Part shown: positions 51,301-63,300 of the stretch, piece by piece
Layout of the letters: each line of letters opens with the position of its first letter
How positions within the stretch are numbered: the stretch's first letter is position 1
Source: Denticeps clupeoides
Taxonomy: Eukaryota > Chordata > Actinopteri > Clupeiformes > Denticipitidae
DNA length: 64,000 nucleotides
Assembly (NCBI RefSeq): GCF_900700375.1
Contig: NC_041711.1
Coordinates: 19,213,279-19,277,278 of the forward strand
Reading direction: 5' to 3'
Program-made: the position numbers and the translations under genes
Notes under the pieces: generated by a model
What the model saw: the letters and a program-made list of their open reading frames with translations, nothing else
Database searches by the model: none
Told to the model about the DNA's origin: nothing

Positions 51301-54300
51301 TCACTGACTGTGAGAGGATAATACACTTACCTGTGCTTAAACATTCATTTCAAAATTACACAAGTGTCCAACAAGCAAAAATATGAAGTTTAATAACTTC
51401 CATAAGCCTCTGCAGTCCAGGGCTACTTTAACTTCCTTAGACAAGATTTACATTTTATTTACATTCCTGGAGAACTCTAAGTAGATCCTCACCTGACGTG
51501 ATCTAAGCTATTGAGAAACACTATCAACTGGAACTCACCCATCATTCAGTAAAGCTACTATGAGTCAAAAAACCAGGATGACCAGAAAATAAAACAGAGA
51601 AATTGGGTTCCATCTTCTGAATGAAGAATGAAGATCCTCGTTCAGACTGCATGAGCACAAACGGAAACGCTGGAAAGGAAAGGAATCCTGTGCACAATTT
51701 TATGCGTGAACGCGCTCAACAGTTCTGTCACCCCAAATGTCGTTGCCATGGCAACAGCCGCACATGCAGCCGTGTTGATAGGCTAGAGATGCAGGGGGCC
51801 ACTGATGGTCAGCGAGAGAGCGAAGAGAAAGGGGACTGGAACAGAGAGGCAATGGTTCCTTCGTTGAACTAAATTCATGTCTGCCAATCACAATCACACA
51901 CCAATACACACACAAACAGATAATTTCCATAATTAGTAAACTTACCTCCCCCACACCAGAATGGAGAATCTTTAGGCCTGTTTCTGATTCCAAAAAGTTT
52001 TTTTCTGCAACTGCAAGGAAACCCCCAATCCCACAAAATAAGAGGTTGGCCTCAGTACTCCAAGCATACATTTTTGAAGAACACACAGTAAACATCCTAA
52101 TGTGCATTTAATTAATGTTTCTTCATCTCAAGTAAAGAAAGCCAGAATACTTTTAAATCTTGGCAATAATGTAATGCAAATTACTTTTATCCAAGAAACA
52201 TGGTTTATGCTCGTCTGTTTTCACTCACCTGCTTTATCCGCAACACCACTTGCTGTCAAGTTGTGCTTGTTTGGTTGTACTCGGAAGGTAACGGCTGGGC
52301 CAACCACACTGTGTGAGGAATTCAGGTACTCTAAGTCATAACTGAGCTCATGCTGATGTGTGTGTGTGTGTATACGCATGTTAATGAAGAAACAGATGCA
52401 TTGTGGAAACCCATTAACCTGTGCTTCCTCTAATATTTTAGCTGTAGTGCATTGTGAGAGATGTATGCTGGGACAAGCAGCTGGGATCCACCTCACCCTG
52501 AGTCACCAGGTTAAAGGCTCTGATTATAGATTGGATCTGGGCCCACCCTGAGTCCAGGCCTCATCCTACCTGACGTTGATGAGAGTGCTGGGGGTGAGGT
52601 GAATCCTCTCAGCCAGAGTGTCCAGCAGACGAACTCCATCATACAGATTAAGAAGGCTAGAGAGAAAGACATATTCATACATATGGACAGACATTCACAA
52701 TCATTTACAGACAGCGAAACAAACAAACATTGCACAAGTGCATAAGACACACACATGCTCATGGATCCAGGTCTCCCTTTGTTACCTCTGGTTGGTGACA
52801 ATGTACGCATACGGGCTCCCTCCTTCATTGCCAGGGGCAGAACTGGGGTACCCCACCCCTTTCTTCTCCTGAGTGGTCGCCTGCACTGGAGATGCCTGTG
52901 TAGTACTCTTGCCCCCTGGGGAGTCTGGATTTGTAGGAAGTTTAGGAGATGAGGCCTTTTCCACTACATGTGTCATCGACCCTTCTGTGATCTTCATCTA
53001 CACAGAAGAATAAATGCAGCTCAGGACAGAATGTAACAGCAATATTCAGATTTTTTAAAACTAATTTCTTGAATTACATACAGTGGCCATTTTTGTGGTT
53101 TACTATGTGTTAGTACTGCCATCTTCTGTTTTGTACAGAAAATAGAAATATATTCCTAAAGAGCAGAACAGATGTTTTAACCCACTGTACTATTAATAAA
53201 CCTATTATTTAAAAACATAACCTATAAGACTGAAGCTTGTACCATTTTTGGAGAAGCAGGTGTATCCTGGGATTGGCCTGTAGAGGAGGAGTTACATTCA
53301 TGACAAAATTATTAATATATTTTTTTATCTCTATATGTATATGCAAATGTGACATAGAAACAGACAGGGAACAAGGCCTCAGGACTCACCCTGCCTGTCT
53401 GCCTGCTTGTTGGTGTCCGTGCTGTCTGTCTGCAGGAGTGCCAGGGCAGCAGACAGGCTCTCCAGCTGCTCTGGGCTCAGAGAGAAGCCATGGGGCTGCA
53501 GCAGAGCATTCATCCTCTTCAGGGTCTCCCCTAATTAAGAGGAACACAAGACCATTTTGTAAAACATATTCTCTCGAGAACAGTTTTTGCTTATAGTGAA
53601 AGTCATTGTGATACACAGCAAACACCTCTGCATTTAACCCATAGTGAGCAGTGGGCAGCCATAAAACGCACACAGGGAGCAGGGTGTGCTCAAGGGGACC
53701 TCAGTGGTACCTTGGAGGTTTGGAATTGGAACCCACAACCCTTCGAGTCTACTTCCTCACCCGCTAGGCGACCAGTGCTATAGTGTTTAGGTGACATGTA
53801 CAGTTACATAATCAAATCTCTTATCTGAAATAAATAAATAAATTCTATTTTTTAAATATCTACCACTTTTAAATGGTAGTAGCCTAGTTGGTAACATACT
53901 CGTCTATGAACCAGTGGGATTTATGAACCAAATCCCACTTACTACCATTGTTTCCCTGAGCAAGACACTTAACCCTAAGTGTCTCCAGGGGCGGACTGTC
54001 CCTGTAACTACTGATTGTAAGTCGCTCTGGATAAGGGCGTCTTATAAATGCCGAAAATGTAAATGTAAATATAATCTTTATGTGCATGAGTACGATTCCC
54101 TTTTTTCAAGTTTAGGATGGATGGCTACCTTTTTAACCTACTTTATTACAGAAGCATTGATTCCTTCTTTGAAATACTATAAATATCATAAAGTTAAAAA
54201 TTATAGTAATTAGGTAAAGTACAATGAAGACAAATGCACAAGAAAGGCCAATATCTACCGTCCAACTTGCCCAGCGGTCCATAATCCTGTGGTGTCTTCT

Positions 54301-56735
54301 TATCCAGGGGCTGGTTGTTGACTTCCAGGTCTTGTGAGATGTAGTTGTCAGTGTAGTCCAGGGGGAAATCCATCTCCGGGAAGAAAGGTGATGAAGAGAG
54401 GGGTGCTGCCACCCGGTGACGAGAGGCAGTCTGTGCAGAGGACGATAGGAAGGGGGACACTAGTTCCTGTAGCGCCTGCAGCCGACCCCGGTCGTGTTCG
54501 TGTGGGTGCCGGACACCACCTGCCCTGGATCGAGATGATGCGTGTGGAAACCTGCCCCCCTCCACAGAGTTAAGAGAGCGCTCCTCATCATCCTGGTAAC
54601 CGTATTCCTAAAAAAATACATTACAAGTGTAACTGGATGGTGCAGCCCGAACAAGCACATTTTCACTGGAGCTCACAAAGCTGGGTATCCACCAGTAATG
54701 GTGCTAAGAAAATATCCCCATATTGCCAGATGTTGTGACTGACAGTGATGCCGAGTTAAAAAAGAAAACTGGATTTATTTTCAGTAAATGAGAAGTGAGC
54801 TCAAAAGGCCTAATAGATGACATTGAAGCCATTTTCTAAAGTAAATGTTTGACATTTTGCCAAGACAGAGGAAAATTTAATCTCATTTACAGCATCATGC
54901 TGATGACAATGGCCTGATTATAAATGGAAGAAAAGCTGATGCTGCATATTTGCATAATGTTCCTACCTAATGACAGAAATTATTGGGAAGAAAATAATCC
55001 AGTTTAATCATAATTCATTCAAGATGCAGGGTTTAAAATACATTATTTAGCCTAAATATGATGTAAGAAATGGTGAGGTAATTTATAGACTGGAATGTAA
55101 AATGATGGGGGCACACAGCCGGTGGCAATGCACCTGATTATGGAGTCCTGATCAATCCAAGCTGTTCGTTTTCATTTGTTTTATTTGTTTTTTTCCTTTT
55201 TGGCCAGCATGCCAGATTTTGTTTCCTATATAATATATCAAAATTTGTACAAAAAATACACACCCCGACATGTAACACATTGGTCCTTGTTATCACTTTA
55301 TTCCATTGTGTATTTTACACCAAAGGAAAAGGCTGCTAATGGGTCTAGAGATTAAAGTCAATATAGCAGCACCTGAAACAGTAAACCAGCACAAAACCAG
55401 CACATTTGTGTAAGGTGTGTCTTCTAACCTGCTTGTATGTGTAGGGGTCCAGGCCTGGCATGTGGAGAGAGGTCTGCGGAGGATCAACAATCATGTAGTT
55501 CAAGTGATGCTTAGCCAGGTTGGGTTTGGGTTCACCTGGAGCCTCTTGGAATCTAGAGTTGAGCCACTGACGCTTGGAAGAGGTATCTGTTATGTCCATA
55601 GCCCTGTAAGACAAACAAAGAAAGTGATTATAATAGAATGGACAAATCTTTAGACAAAATCTAAAGAGGAAAGCAACGTCCTCACTTTGCAGGAGGTGCA
55701 TCCAGAGGTCCAGTTTCCAAACTGGGGTTGGACTGTGGGACACTGCTGAGCTCCTTGGCAATTATATACTGAGTGATGTCATCCTGCCAGGTGAGGCCTG
55801 CATCAAACCAAACATGTCATGTCAGTCAAAGTATTAATAGTCTCATTTTAGGCTTAGAAAGTAAAACGTCAAAATGTAGTTTCAGCCAGTCAGGTGACTA
55901 TTGTGTAGTTTAAATCAATGTTTTTTGTTCTGAAAGTTCCACCTCTTGTGAATTGAACATTTGTTGTGACAGTGTGAGTGTAAATGTGGGATGTGCTGAC
56001 AAATCCATTTGAGGAAAGCTGTGTTTAATTTTAACACAAATCAGGCATGCTACATGTTTGCTATTGTCATAACAAGTGCATTTTCAATTTTTATTATAAT
56101 ACAAATAGACACAGAGAAAACGAGCACTTTCAGCCATTATGCAGAAGATATACTTTGTGATTATATTGGTTACATCAGTACATTTTGGCTTGGCATGTAA
56201 CAAAATAACTGTTTTACAAATTCAGTCCATGTTACATTGTTCAGGGCACTTTTAAAAATTAGATAATTTTAGAATACTAAAATATTAAGATTTGCATACT
56301 AAAATGTGGATTATGTTGCTATTTTATTCATGTTGGTGCAGGAATGCTGCCGTGTGCTGACTGACAAATAACTGATTACAGTCTGACATAGGTCTATATT
56401 GGTCATAATGGTACTTCCCTTGTTTCCTGTTTTGACTGTGTCTCTATCACCGGATTTAATTAGACATTTAAAGCAGCCGTTTCTTCATGTTTCTGTTTAC
56501 ACAGAGATGTGGCTGGTAGTCAGAAATGTTTTACATTTACATTATACATTTAAATTTACGGCATTTAGCAGACGCCCTTATCCAGGGCGACTTACAATCA
56601 GTAGTTGTCCCTGAGCAAGACACTTAACCCCCGAGACACTCCGGGTTAAGTGTCTTGCTCAGGGACACAATGGTAGTAAGTGGGGTTTGAACCTGGGTCT
56701 TCTGGTTCATAGTTACCCACTAGGCTACCACCACC

Positions 56736-56792
<57 letters not shown>

Positions 56793-57062
56793 AGACATGG
56801 TGATAGTATTTTATGAATTTCAGAAAGAAGTATATGTATATGTATGTGCTGCTAAAGAATAGCTTACTGAATACATCTGTTGATGAATTTAACCACGTAT
56901 TGCCCAACCCAGGACATTGTGTTATTTTGTGTAAGTAGCAAGTCCCACCTTGAACCATCAGCTCCTTAAGAACCTCTTGTAGTCTGTGCAGTACAGGCAC
57001 TGAGACCTGATACTGAACTTGATCTTGCTGGGGCAGTTGACACTGGCCAAACAGTCCATCTA

Positions 57063-57101
<39 letters not shown>

Positions 57102-57749
57102 GATACATACACTTTTGTTTCACTGTTGTATATAATGCTTTTTTTGTGCAATGTTTGTGTAGAATGAATGGAATTCTAATAGAGCACATAGGACACCTAT
57201 ATTTCTGAGGTTATGAGTCATACTTTCTCTGAATGAAAACAAAAAATCATCAGGTGATGTCACCGTTGCCATGGAAACCACACGGTTGAGCCGTGATTGG
57301 ATGAGATGTTTATACAGTGACAACTTTGCCGCCTCTCACCTCTTCTTAAGAGCAAACACACATGCACATCAGCCCTGGCGCATGGTGAACTACATCAGCA
57401 TGCAGACATGAATAATTAATTAAAGACGGATTGATCTGTGTTCGTTCTGCAGTACAGTGACAGGAAACCGAGATGATCACATAATGTTATGTTTACAAGG
57501 GGAGCTGGGTGTGAGGAGAAAACAGACAAGGACACTGTACTCTCACCATCTGCACACATCTGTTCCCTGGAGCACAGTCGCTTCTCAAACAGGCAGCCTG
57601 CGAGGGGAAGGGGGCAAAGAAAAGAAGAAAAGTGGGATTTAATGTATATCTGAGTGAGCGCACGACAGGAAGTTGAACGGTGACACAATAGGCAGAAAAT
57701 TAGATTAGAGGTAATTGGCTCTTTGACTGAAACTCTGAAAGCTCCCATG

Positions 57750-57793
<44 letters not shown>

Positions 57794-58590
57794 ACGTGTG
57801 TGTGCGCTGTTAGAAGCATGTTTCAAAAAGGGATTGTGCAACCTTTCGGCTCCCTGGTCACAATGCATCACACTCTGTGCCATCGTGTATGTGTGTCTGT
57901 GTGTGTGCGGAAGAAGCAGCTCACTGCAGCAGAAAGCAGCTCAACCAACAATATAATGAACAGATTTATGAGAAAGACCATGGCGCTTTGTTCAGCAATG
58001 CATTAACATATACAATGCACACCAGCATATTTTTACCATTTTTTTTTTGGTCATTTTCACTGGATCACCAATCGGAAATGAAAGTGGTGATAATCTATCC
58101 GTGCATTTGGTTTGGTAGTGGACGTGGTCTTGAGACAACCTAATGAACAAAGTATACTAGGAAAGCAGAGAACCGAGGAAAATGGAGTAGGACAGGAGAC
58201 GTGAGGTGCTCAATGATGAGGGAGAGCGAGAGCTGTAAATCATCCCTAGTAGTCCATTTTAGACTTCTTCCATGCGTCAGAAATACTTGCACAAAAAAGG
58301 GGCTGGGTGGGTAGTTTCTCTTCAAGACAGATTACAAGCAAACACGTCCTTTCTTTTTTATATTTGGTCACTGCAATAAATTCTGGAAACATCCTTCATG
58401 TGGCAGCGGCAAGATGTATCGGTGTTGGAAACTTGTTCTGCACTGTCAACCACACAGACAAAACGATTCACTATGAAGAAGGCCTCCAGGGCAGAGATTC
58501 CAAAATATTCCACCGAATCCTGCCCCTGCTAAATGCAGTTCGCTGAGCAGGCATTTCCCCATCGCCTGTGTGTCTCCCCTCACCCAACCG

Positions 58591-58631
<41 letters not shown>

Positions 58632-59917
58632 CTCTCTACCAAATTCATGCCAATAGAGAGGAATCTGCATGAGGGAAGGTGCATCTGTTCAAAGCTAGAG
58701 GTAAAAAGCATAATTAGGATTCTCTGCAGGGAGCACCCTGCTGTTCTGACACCCAATGATAATGAAGATGGTAATGAAGGACCACAAAAAAATGACAAAT
58801 GATCACAATTATCACAGTACAGTTATGAATCATTATAAGAAATGGGCAGAAATTAAATTGACTAATTAATTTTATAAATGGTCTTAGAAGGCCTCATCCA
58901 GGCCACCCACGACACTGTGTGTGTTCTCTGACGGCAGAACGGTGACGTGAGGTCAGTAGCCAGGCGTGAGTCAGCCGGTGGAGGATGCAGAGAGAGGGAA
59001 CACACACACACACTCACACACACTCACAATGGTCAGGCAAGCTCTCATTCACTGCCATCACAGCTCACCCCATTTACATACTGTCAGTGCAGAGGGATGA
59101 AGAACACACACCCAAAGCAACCCTGAGCAACACGAGTGAAAATTGCTGTCCGCACCACCTTTCCACCCATAAATCTCACTTTCTCACACGCACGGTAGTG
59201 AACCTCTGCGTCAGTCCTAGGTAAAATAAAACGTACATTTGCAACCACTGCCGACGTTGCACGCATTAACACGTAAACTGGCAGAAATCCCACGTAGGTG
59301 CAGCGTGCTGCGCTGTCCGTGGTGCTGAAACCATTTATACAGAGACACTCATATTTCCACGACTGACACACACACACACACACAGGGGAAATCTTCTCTG
59401 GATCGAGGATAACTTTAATTCAAACATGGATCCTTCCCCACGATGTTTGCCAGACCCCAACAAACACAACACAGCAGGAGGCTGATGTTCCACCGCAGTC
59501 CGGCCTCGTGTGGTTCCTCATGCCACGTAAAACAGTGGACAGTGTCCCCGTCTTGTTTGCACACGCCTATTTTCAGGACGGAAGGACGGATGGATGCGTT
59601 CTCCCGCTTATTGACTTTGGACCACAGCCCGGCGCTCACGAATCCGACTCCTGGTGAATCATCTCATCACCGACAGAACTTCTCATTCATTCAGCCTGAC
59701 CGGCATCGAGACCAGCGTGTACGTGCACTTTAACAGAAGCGCTCACGAAACGACGTTTTCACGAAGCGGTGCAACCGCAGCATTCGGTACCTGTGGCTCG
59801 TTTCTTTATAAAAAAAAAAAAAGACTTCCGTCGCCTACCGTATCTGGTGGGAGTTCCCGGCCGCCAGCAGGCGCCCATCATCACGCACATCGCGACCCAG
59901 AGCCGCGGGGACCCCAT
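44669..59917 (-). CDS. ptprn: Receptor-type tyrosine-protein phosphatase-like N (IA-2/ICA512), complete
   Basis: Dense-core vesicle membrane pseudophosphatase of neuroendocrine cells. Coding exons 1-22: 59839-59917, 57547-57597, 56949-57059, 55686-55797, 55429-55603, 54259-54607, 53390-53530, 52786-52984, 52570-52656, 52229-52308, 51946-52010, 50358-50567, 49751-49987, 49531-49678, 49358-49431, 48712-48789, 48199-48318, 47837-48003, 45890-45943, 45671-45735, 45348-45421, 44669-44740. They sum to 2748 bases, 915 residues (human 979). A short hydrophobic signal peptide precedes [10 protein letters not shown] and the RESP18-like region (about 27-140). The mature ectodomain ([11 protein letters not shown]) spans about 340-483, the membrane segment about 502-526, and the PTP domain 633-915. 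The P-loop [10 protein letters not shown] (Cys845, Asp847) and WPA (811-813) carry the substitutions that inactivate IA-2. The motifs [21 protein letters not shown] and [10 protein letters not shown] favour PTPRN over PTPRN2. The exon 8 acceptor (52984) was chosen by phase and is the least certain border. Confidence 0.95.
44788..45013 (+). mobile_element. tRNA-derived SINE, second family, in ptprn intron 21
   Basis: Plus-strand copy with the GGGGCAGTGG head, CCCCGGGCGCCTGTCATGG body and an AACAATCACTTCACTTTT tail. It is inserted antisense to ptprn and is absent from copy A, which lacks this intron. Confidence 0.85.
46675..47653 (+). mobile_element. Tc1-like transposon, internally deleted, in ptprn intron 18
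   Basis: The terminal repeats CACAGCTCAAAAAATTAAAA and (inverted) CCCTTTATTTTATGAGTAGTG enclose 979 bases flanked by TA. The interior has transposase debris: a helix-turn-helix-like region near 46930-47060 and the catalytic-region motif [12 protein letters not shown] near 47239-47275. It is far shorter than a full Tc1 transposon with stops and gaps, hence inactive. Copy A (around 17370-17400) shows the empty site. Confidence 0.9.
48152..48191. repeat. Perfect hairpin beside ptprn exon 17 donor
   Basis: A 17-base perfect inverted repeat (TCAGTTTCTCAAACACT against its complement at 48175-48191) with a 6-base loop. On the ptprn transcript it starts about seven nucleotides after the 5' splice site of intron 17 (exon end 48199). 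The corresponding copy A sequence near 17890-17940 lacks it. Confidence 0.9.
48319..48353. repeat. ptprn: (TG)n tract at ptprn exon 17 acceptor
   Basis: On the minus strand about 16 TG units run directly into TGTAG at the 3' splice site of exon 17 (48318), taking the place of a pyrimidine tract. Confidence 0.92.
50093..50284. mobile_element. Palindromic Tc1-type MITE in ptprn intron 12
   Basis: Begins TACAGGCCAAAAGTTTGGAC, a well-known fish Tc1-derived terminus. Two arms of about 48 bases (50152-50199 and 50230-50277) are inverted copies with one or two mismatches around a 30-base loop. The right terminus is decayed. No coding. Confidence 0.85.
53600..53782 (-). mobile_element. SINE of second family in ptprn intron 6
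   Basis: Reversed, eroded copy sharing the TGATACACAGC tail side, the AGTGAGCAGTGGGCAGCCAT body and a decayed tRNA head. Confidence 0.75.
53873..54070 (+). mobile_element. SINE, L2-tail family, in ptprn intron 6
   Basis: Plus-strand copy with head GGTAGTAGCCTAGTTGG, CCCTGAGCAAGACACTTAA and tail GTAAGTCGCTCTGGATAAGG followed by TGTAAA repeats. Confidence 0.88.
56541..56791 (-). mobile_element. SINE, L2-tail family, followed by (TG)n microsatellite, in ptprn intron 3
   Basis: Reversed SINE at 56541-56738 with an internal inverted duplication of the CCCTGAGCAAGACACTTAA segment. A run of about 26 TG units adjoins at 56739-56791. Confidence 0.85.
57061..57091. repeat. ptprn: (TG)n tract at ptprn exon 3 acceptor
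   Basis: On the minus strand about 14 TG units end in GTGGTAG at the 3' splice site of exon 3 (57059). As at exon 17, a pyrimidine tract is replaced. Confidence 0.92.
57750..57791. repeat. (GT)n microsatellite in ptprn intron 1
   Basis: About 20 GT units. A separate (AG)n run lies at 58595-58628 in the same intron. The remaining intron 1 sequence has no gene visible. Confidence 0.93.
59309..59329 (-). promoter_or_regulatory. ptprn: RE1/NRSE (REST binding site) in ptprn intron 1
   Basis: On the minus strand the 21 bases begin TTCAGCACCACGGACAGCGC and end in A. This matches the canonical RE1 consensus at all but the last position, including both half sites and spacing. It lies about 510 bases into intron 1. 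REST represses neuronal and endocrine genes in other tissues, which fits ptprn expression. Confidence 0.85.
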
Positions 59918-60090
59918 GGCGTCTCCGCAAAACGCGACGACGGCTTCACGACGACCAAAACCGCACGCGTCACACCCACATATTTACTAACAAGGACGGC
60001 GCCGATCCGCGCGACACGTGAGGGAGGGACGGACGGGTGGAGGCGAGGCGAGGCGAGGCAGGGAAAACCCGGCGTGGATCCGGAGCCGGG
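59640..60090. promoter_or_regulatory. ptprn: CpG-rich promoter region of ptprn
   Basis: GC- and CpG-rich stretch covering exon 1 and its upstream side, in clear contrast to the AT-rich surroundings. It includes a GAGGC tandem run near 60041-60057 and no TATA box. This looks like a CpG-island promoter firing on the minus strand. The dnpep 3' end lies just beyond it. Confidence 0.7.
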
Positions 60091-60211
60091 AGGATGAAGA
60101 GGCACAAGTTAGTTAAACGGCCTTTAATCGATTTGCTTTCAGAACTGCAGAAATTAAACGTACATTAACGGCGGGCTGGAGTCAGGACAATCGTTCAATT
60201 TCATTCAACCT

Positions 60212-60217
60212 TTTATT
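60212..60217 (-). promoter_or_regulatory. dnpep: Poly(A) signal of dnpep
   Basis: AATAAA on the minus strand, about 110 bases past the dnpep stop codon. Confidence 0.75.
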
Positions 60218-60324
60218 TGATACAAAGGGAGCAACTGTGACATCTCTGGAAAATAAGACAGGGCGGAAGACTGGTTCTGAAGTCCCGCGAATGTCCCCCA
60301 GCTTCAACCGCATCAGATCGATTT

Positions 60325-63300
60325 CTAGTCCATTATCAGCTGCCTCCTCACCGTGGGGTAGAGCTCGAAGAATCCCTGAGGAAGACCACAATGTGAAGGG
60401 TTAGACGTAGAATAAGTAATAGCATAGATGTATAAATGGGCTAAGGCTTGGTCAGATAGAATAAGGTGGTAGTAGGCAACACAGCAACCTATGACCCAGA
60501 AGACCACAGTCACAGGTTCAAACCCCACTTACTACCATTGTGTCCCTGAGCAAGTTTGATAAACTACATTTATGAAGGACTATCAGATGGTTGGATTTGT
60601 TTTAGATGAAGACTAGACACATTTTACAAGTTACAGTAGATAAAAACTAGCTGGTGTTTAGATGGTTACATTTTTGGTCCAAATATCAAATAGGGACAAG
60701 GAGAGGGTAATGTTTACATGGGTTGGGAAAGTTTAGTGGGCATGCAGGTGGAGAGCAAGTATGAGGTTTGCATATCTGTGGTTTAGGTAGTGTCTAGCAG
60801 AGGGATGGTTTTAACTATGAACTATTAGGAGGGGACTGAGGTTACTGAGTTTGTTCAACTGTGGTTGAGTTTGCACCTTAAGAAGGGTGACGGTCTGAAG
60901 CACTCCTGAGGTACAGCACATCTCCCTGATTGAGTGCATGGCCAGCTGGGGCGCTCCCAAATCCAGCACAGGAATTCCCAGACGGGATGCAAGGATAGGA
61001 CCAATGGTGGTTCCACAGGGACTATCATTTCTCACCATTACATCCTGGGGAAATATAAGCATAACACAGCTTCTCTAAAAATGTTATTCAGGTATAAAAG
61101 GAAACCCTATCTCAGTCACCACTCCTCCTCATGGCAGCCCACACAGATTTACCATTCCTGCCTCTCCGACTCACTGCATCGCACAGACACTATCCTGTTG
61201 CTAGGAGATTTATTCATGTAGACAAGGATTCCATGCTCATCAAAGCAACTGCAAGGCCATGTAGGCATTACCAAAAGTCAAATAAAGCAAAAAAAAATTT
61301 TTTTTTTTCCCAGTTTAAGACATTTAAATAAGGTTGTGAAATAAAAAAGGTGATCTGAGAATCAGATCACCTGAAGCCACTATATTATATAAAATGATAT
61401 TACATCTAGCACTAAAAGCTGAATTTACCTGCAGAGGGACATTCACCCTCCCAGCAATCTCCCTCAGTATGGAGGCTGTGACGGCAGTGGTGGCATAACG
61501 CTGGTTACTGTTAAATTTTATGACCGGACCCTGAGTAAAAGATACAAAGGAGCCAGAGATACTGAAAATTCATCCAAGAAAGCTCTTTAGATTTTATTTG
61601 TTCTTTTGCTTGTGTGAATTTTGTACCTTATGGAAAGCTGGCCTGTGGTTCTCTTCATGCTTATCTCTGAGACAAAATAAAACACAAAGTAACTGATTTT
61701 TTTTTAAACTCAATTCATGCAAACAGCATCAGCTCTTCGCAGTTCTGAGTAGTAACTGTAGAGATTTTCCTGAAAGTTTCTTTCTAGCTGAGCACACATA
61801 CATACATATATACAAGCACCAACATGTAGACAATACATTAAGAGGAGAACAGTATGGTCCCAAAAACATTCCAGTACTTTAAGATTTAGGCATGCCATGA
61901 TCCAATCGTTACCTGGCACTCCAAACCAGGTTTTCCTGATGTTCCATGTTCTTTAGTATCCCTGATTTTCCATCTGTTGTTAGTTAAAAATGTTCCTGCA
62001 TGTTTCTAGTAGACGTGCGCATTGTCTGTCACCCGGTTCCGTGCCCTGTAATATGAATTAAATTCCTATCTGTTTCCGTGGAGTTGTGCACTTGCATCCT
62101 TCCTGCCTGCTCCGCCATGACAAGCTGGTTAATTCAGTTTCAGTCTACTGGTTAATGTGTTTAATTCAAACAATGCAAGACAATCAGAAACTATCCAGAG
62201 AAATATTCCTTTGAGGAACAGCCCTCTTGTGTCATCGGTACTAGAGCTGAAATCTATTATCATGCACAGTGTGCATGGTAATTAGTAACCCTGGTTATAA
62301 TTCTGGCTTTTTAAAATATGACATCTCATTTTCCCAAAAGAATGGGAATTTGGTGCCATGGTGCCTAGTGTAAGTTCTAGTGGCCTCCAGAAAACTCCAG
62401 AAACCCATTAGGTCACAGTACCAATTAGATCTGTAATTTTTGCCAGCAAGATTTTCCAGCATTGATCACTTATCACTTTTATTGTTAGAACTTTTGTTCA
62501 ATTATTGTATTAGTATGATAATTTTACCCTCTGAACAATCAAGGATTCCAAAATTCCCATAATGCACACCAATTTCACCCCTTCATTTTATGGGTTATTT
62601 AATTGGCATGACAGGGTACAGATTTCTTTTTTCATCTGGTTTGTTCATGCCTGTCTCACGTGTCTTTACAGCCAATCAATGCACAATGTAACACACATTA
62701 CAATAACATCTGATCCACCAGATGATTTAATATAGATCTATTATGGCTAGTCAATATGAAGTGCTGATAATACACAAACTACAAATCTCATAATGCATTG
62801 CTTCAATTGCCCTGCCAATCGCAATCTGTTCTGTAGGGAAAAATGCATTATACACTATAATATGCACAGTATATGGTAAAATGTGTCATTGAAGCAGATT
62901 TTCTGAGCAACGTCTGCATGGAAAATGCATGTGTACAATCATTTTTCTCAAATACAATCATTTTAAGCTGCTGGTATCATACTTCAACATTTAGGATCTG
63001 ACAACACTGAAAACACATCATATTGTAAAGTAATCTGAAAGGAATACCACAGTTTTCCTAACTTGTCTAGCTAACTTTGTTGAGAAACTACCAATCAGAA
63101 ATTTCCATCAGAATTAAATTGTTTCCTTAGATTAGATGGAAATTCTTGTAAAACTAAATTGTATGGCACTGAGGCAGGCACAAAATGAATTTGAGTCCTT
63201 TTCTACAACTTTGAAATGTCTCTCAAATAAGGCCATGGACTACTGCAGGTCAATCACTGGGGTGGTAGTAGCCTAGTGGGTAACACACTCGCCTATGAAC

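Noticed and set aside
51621-52107. ORFs of 83 and 135 codons around 51.6-52.1 kb
   Set aside because: Only the 65 bases of ptprn exon 11 (51946-52010) are coding. The rest is intron with no homology seen.
59443-60105. ORFs of 96, 147 and 74 codons in the CpG-rich region
   Set aside because: CpG-rich promoter sequence gives long chance frames. The minus-strand frame at 59839-59917 fits ptprn exon 1 exactly and explains the region.
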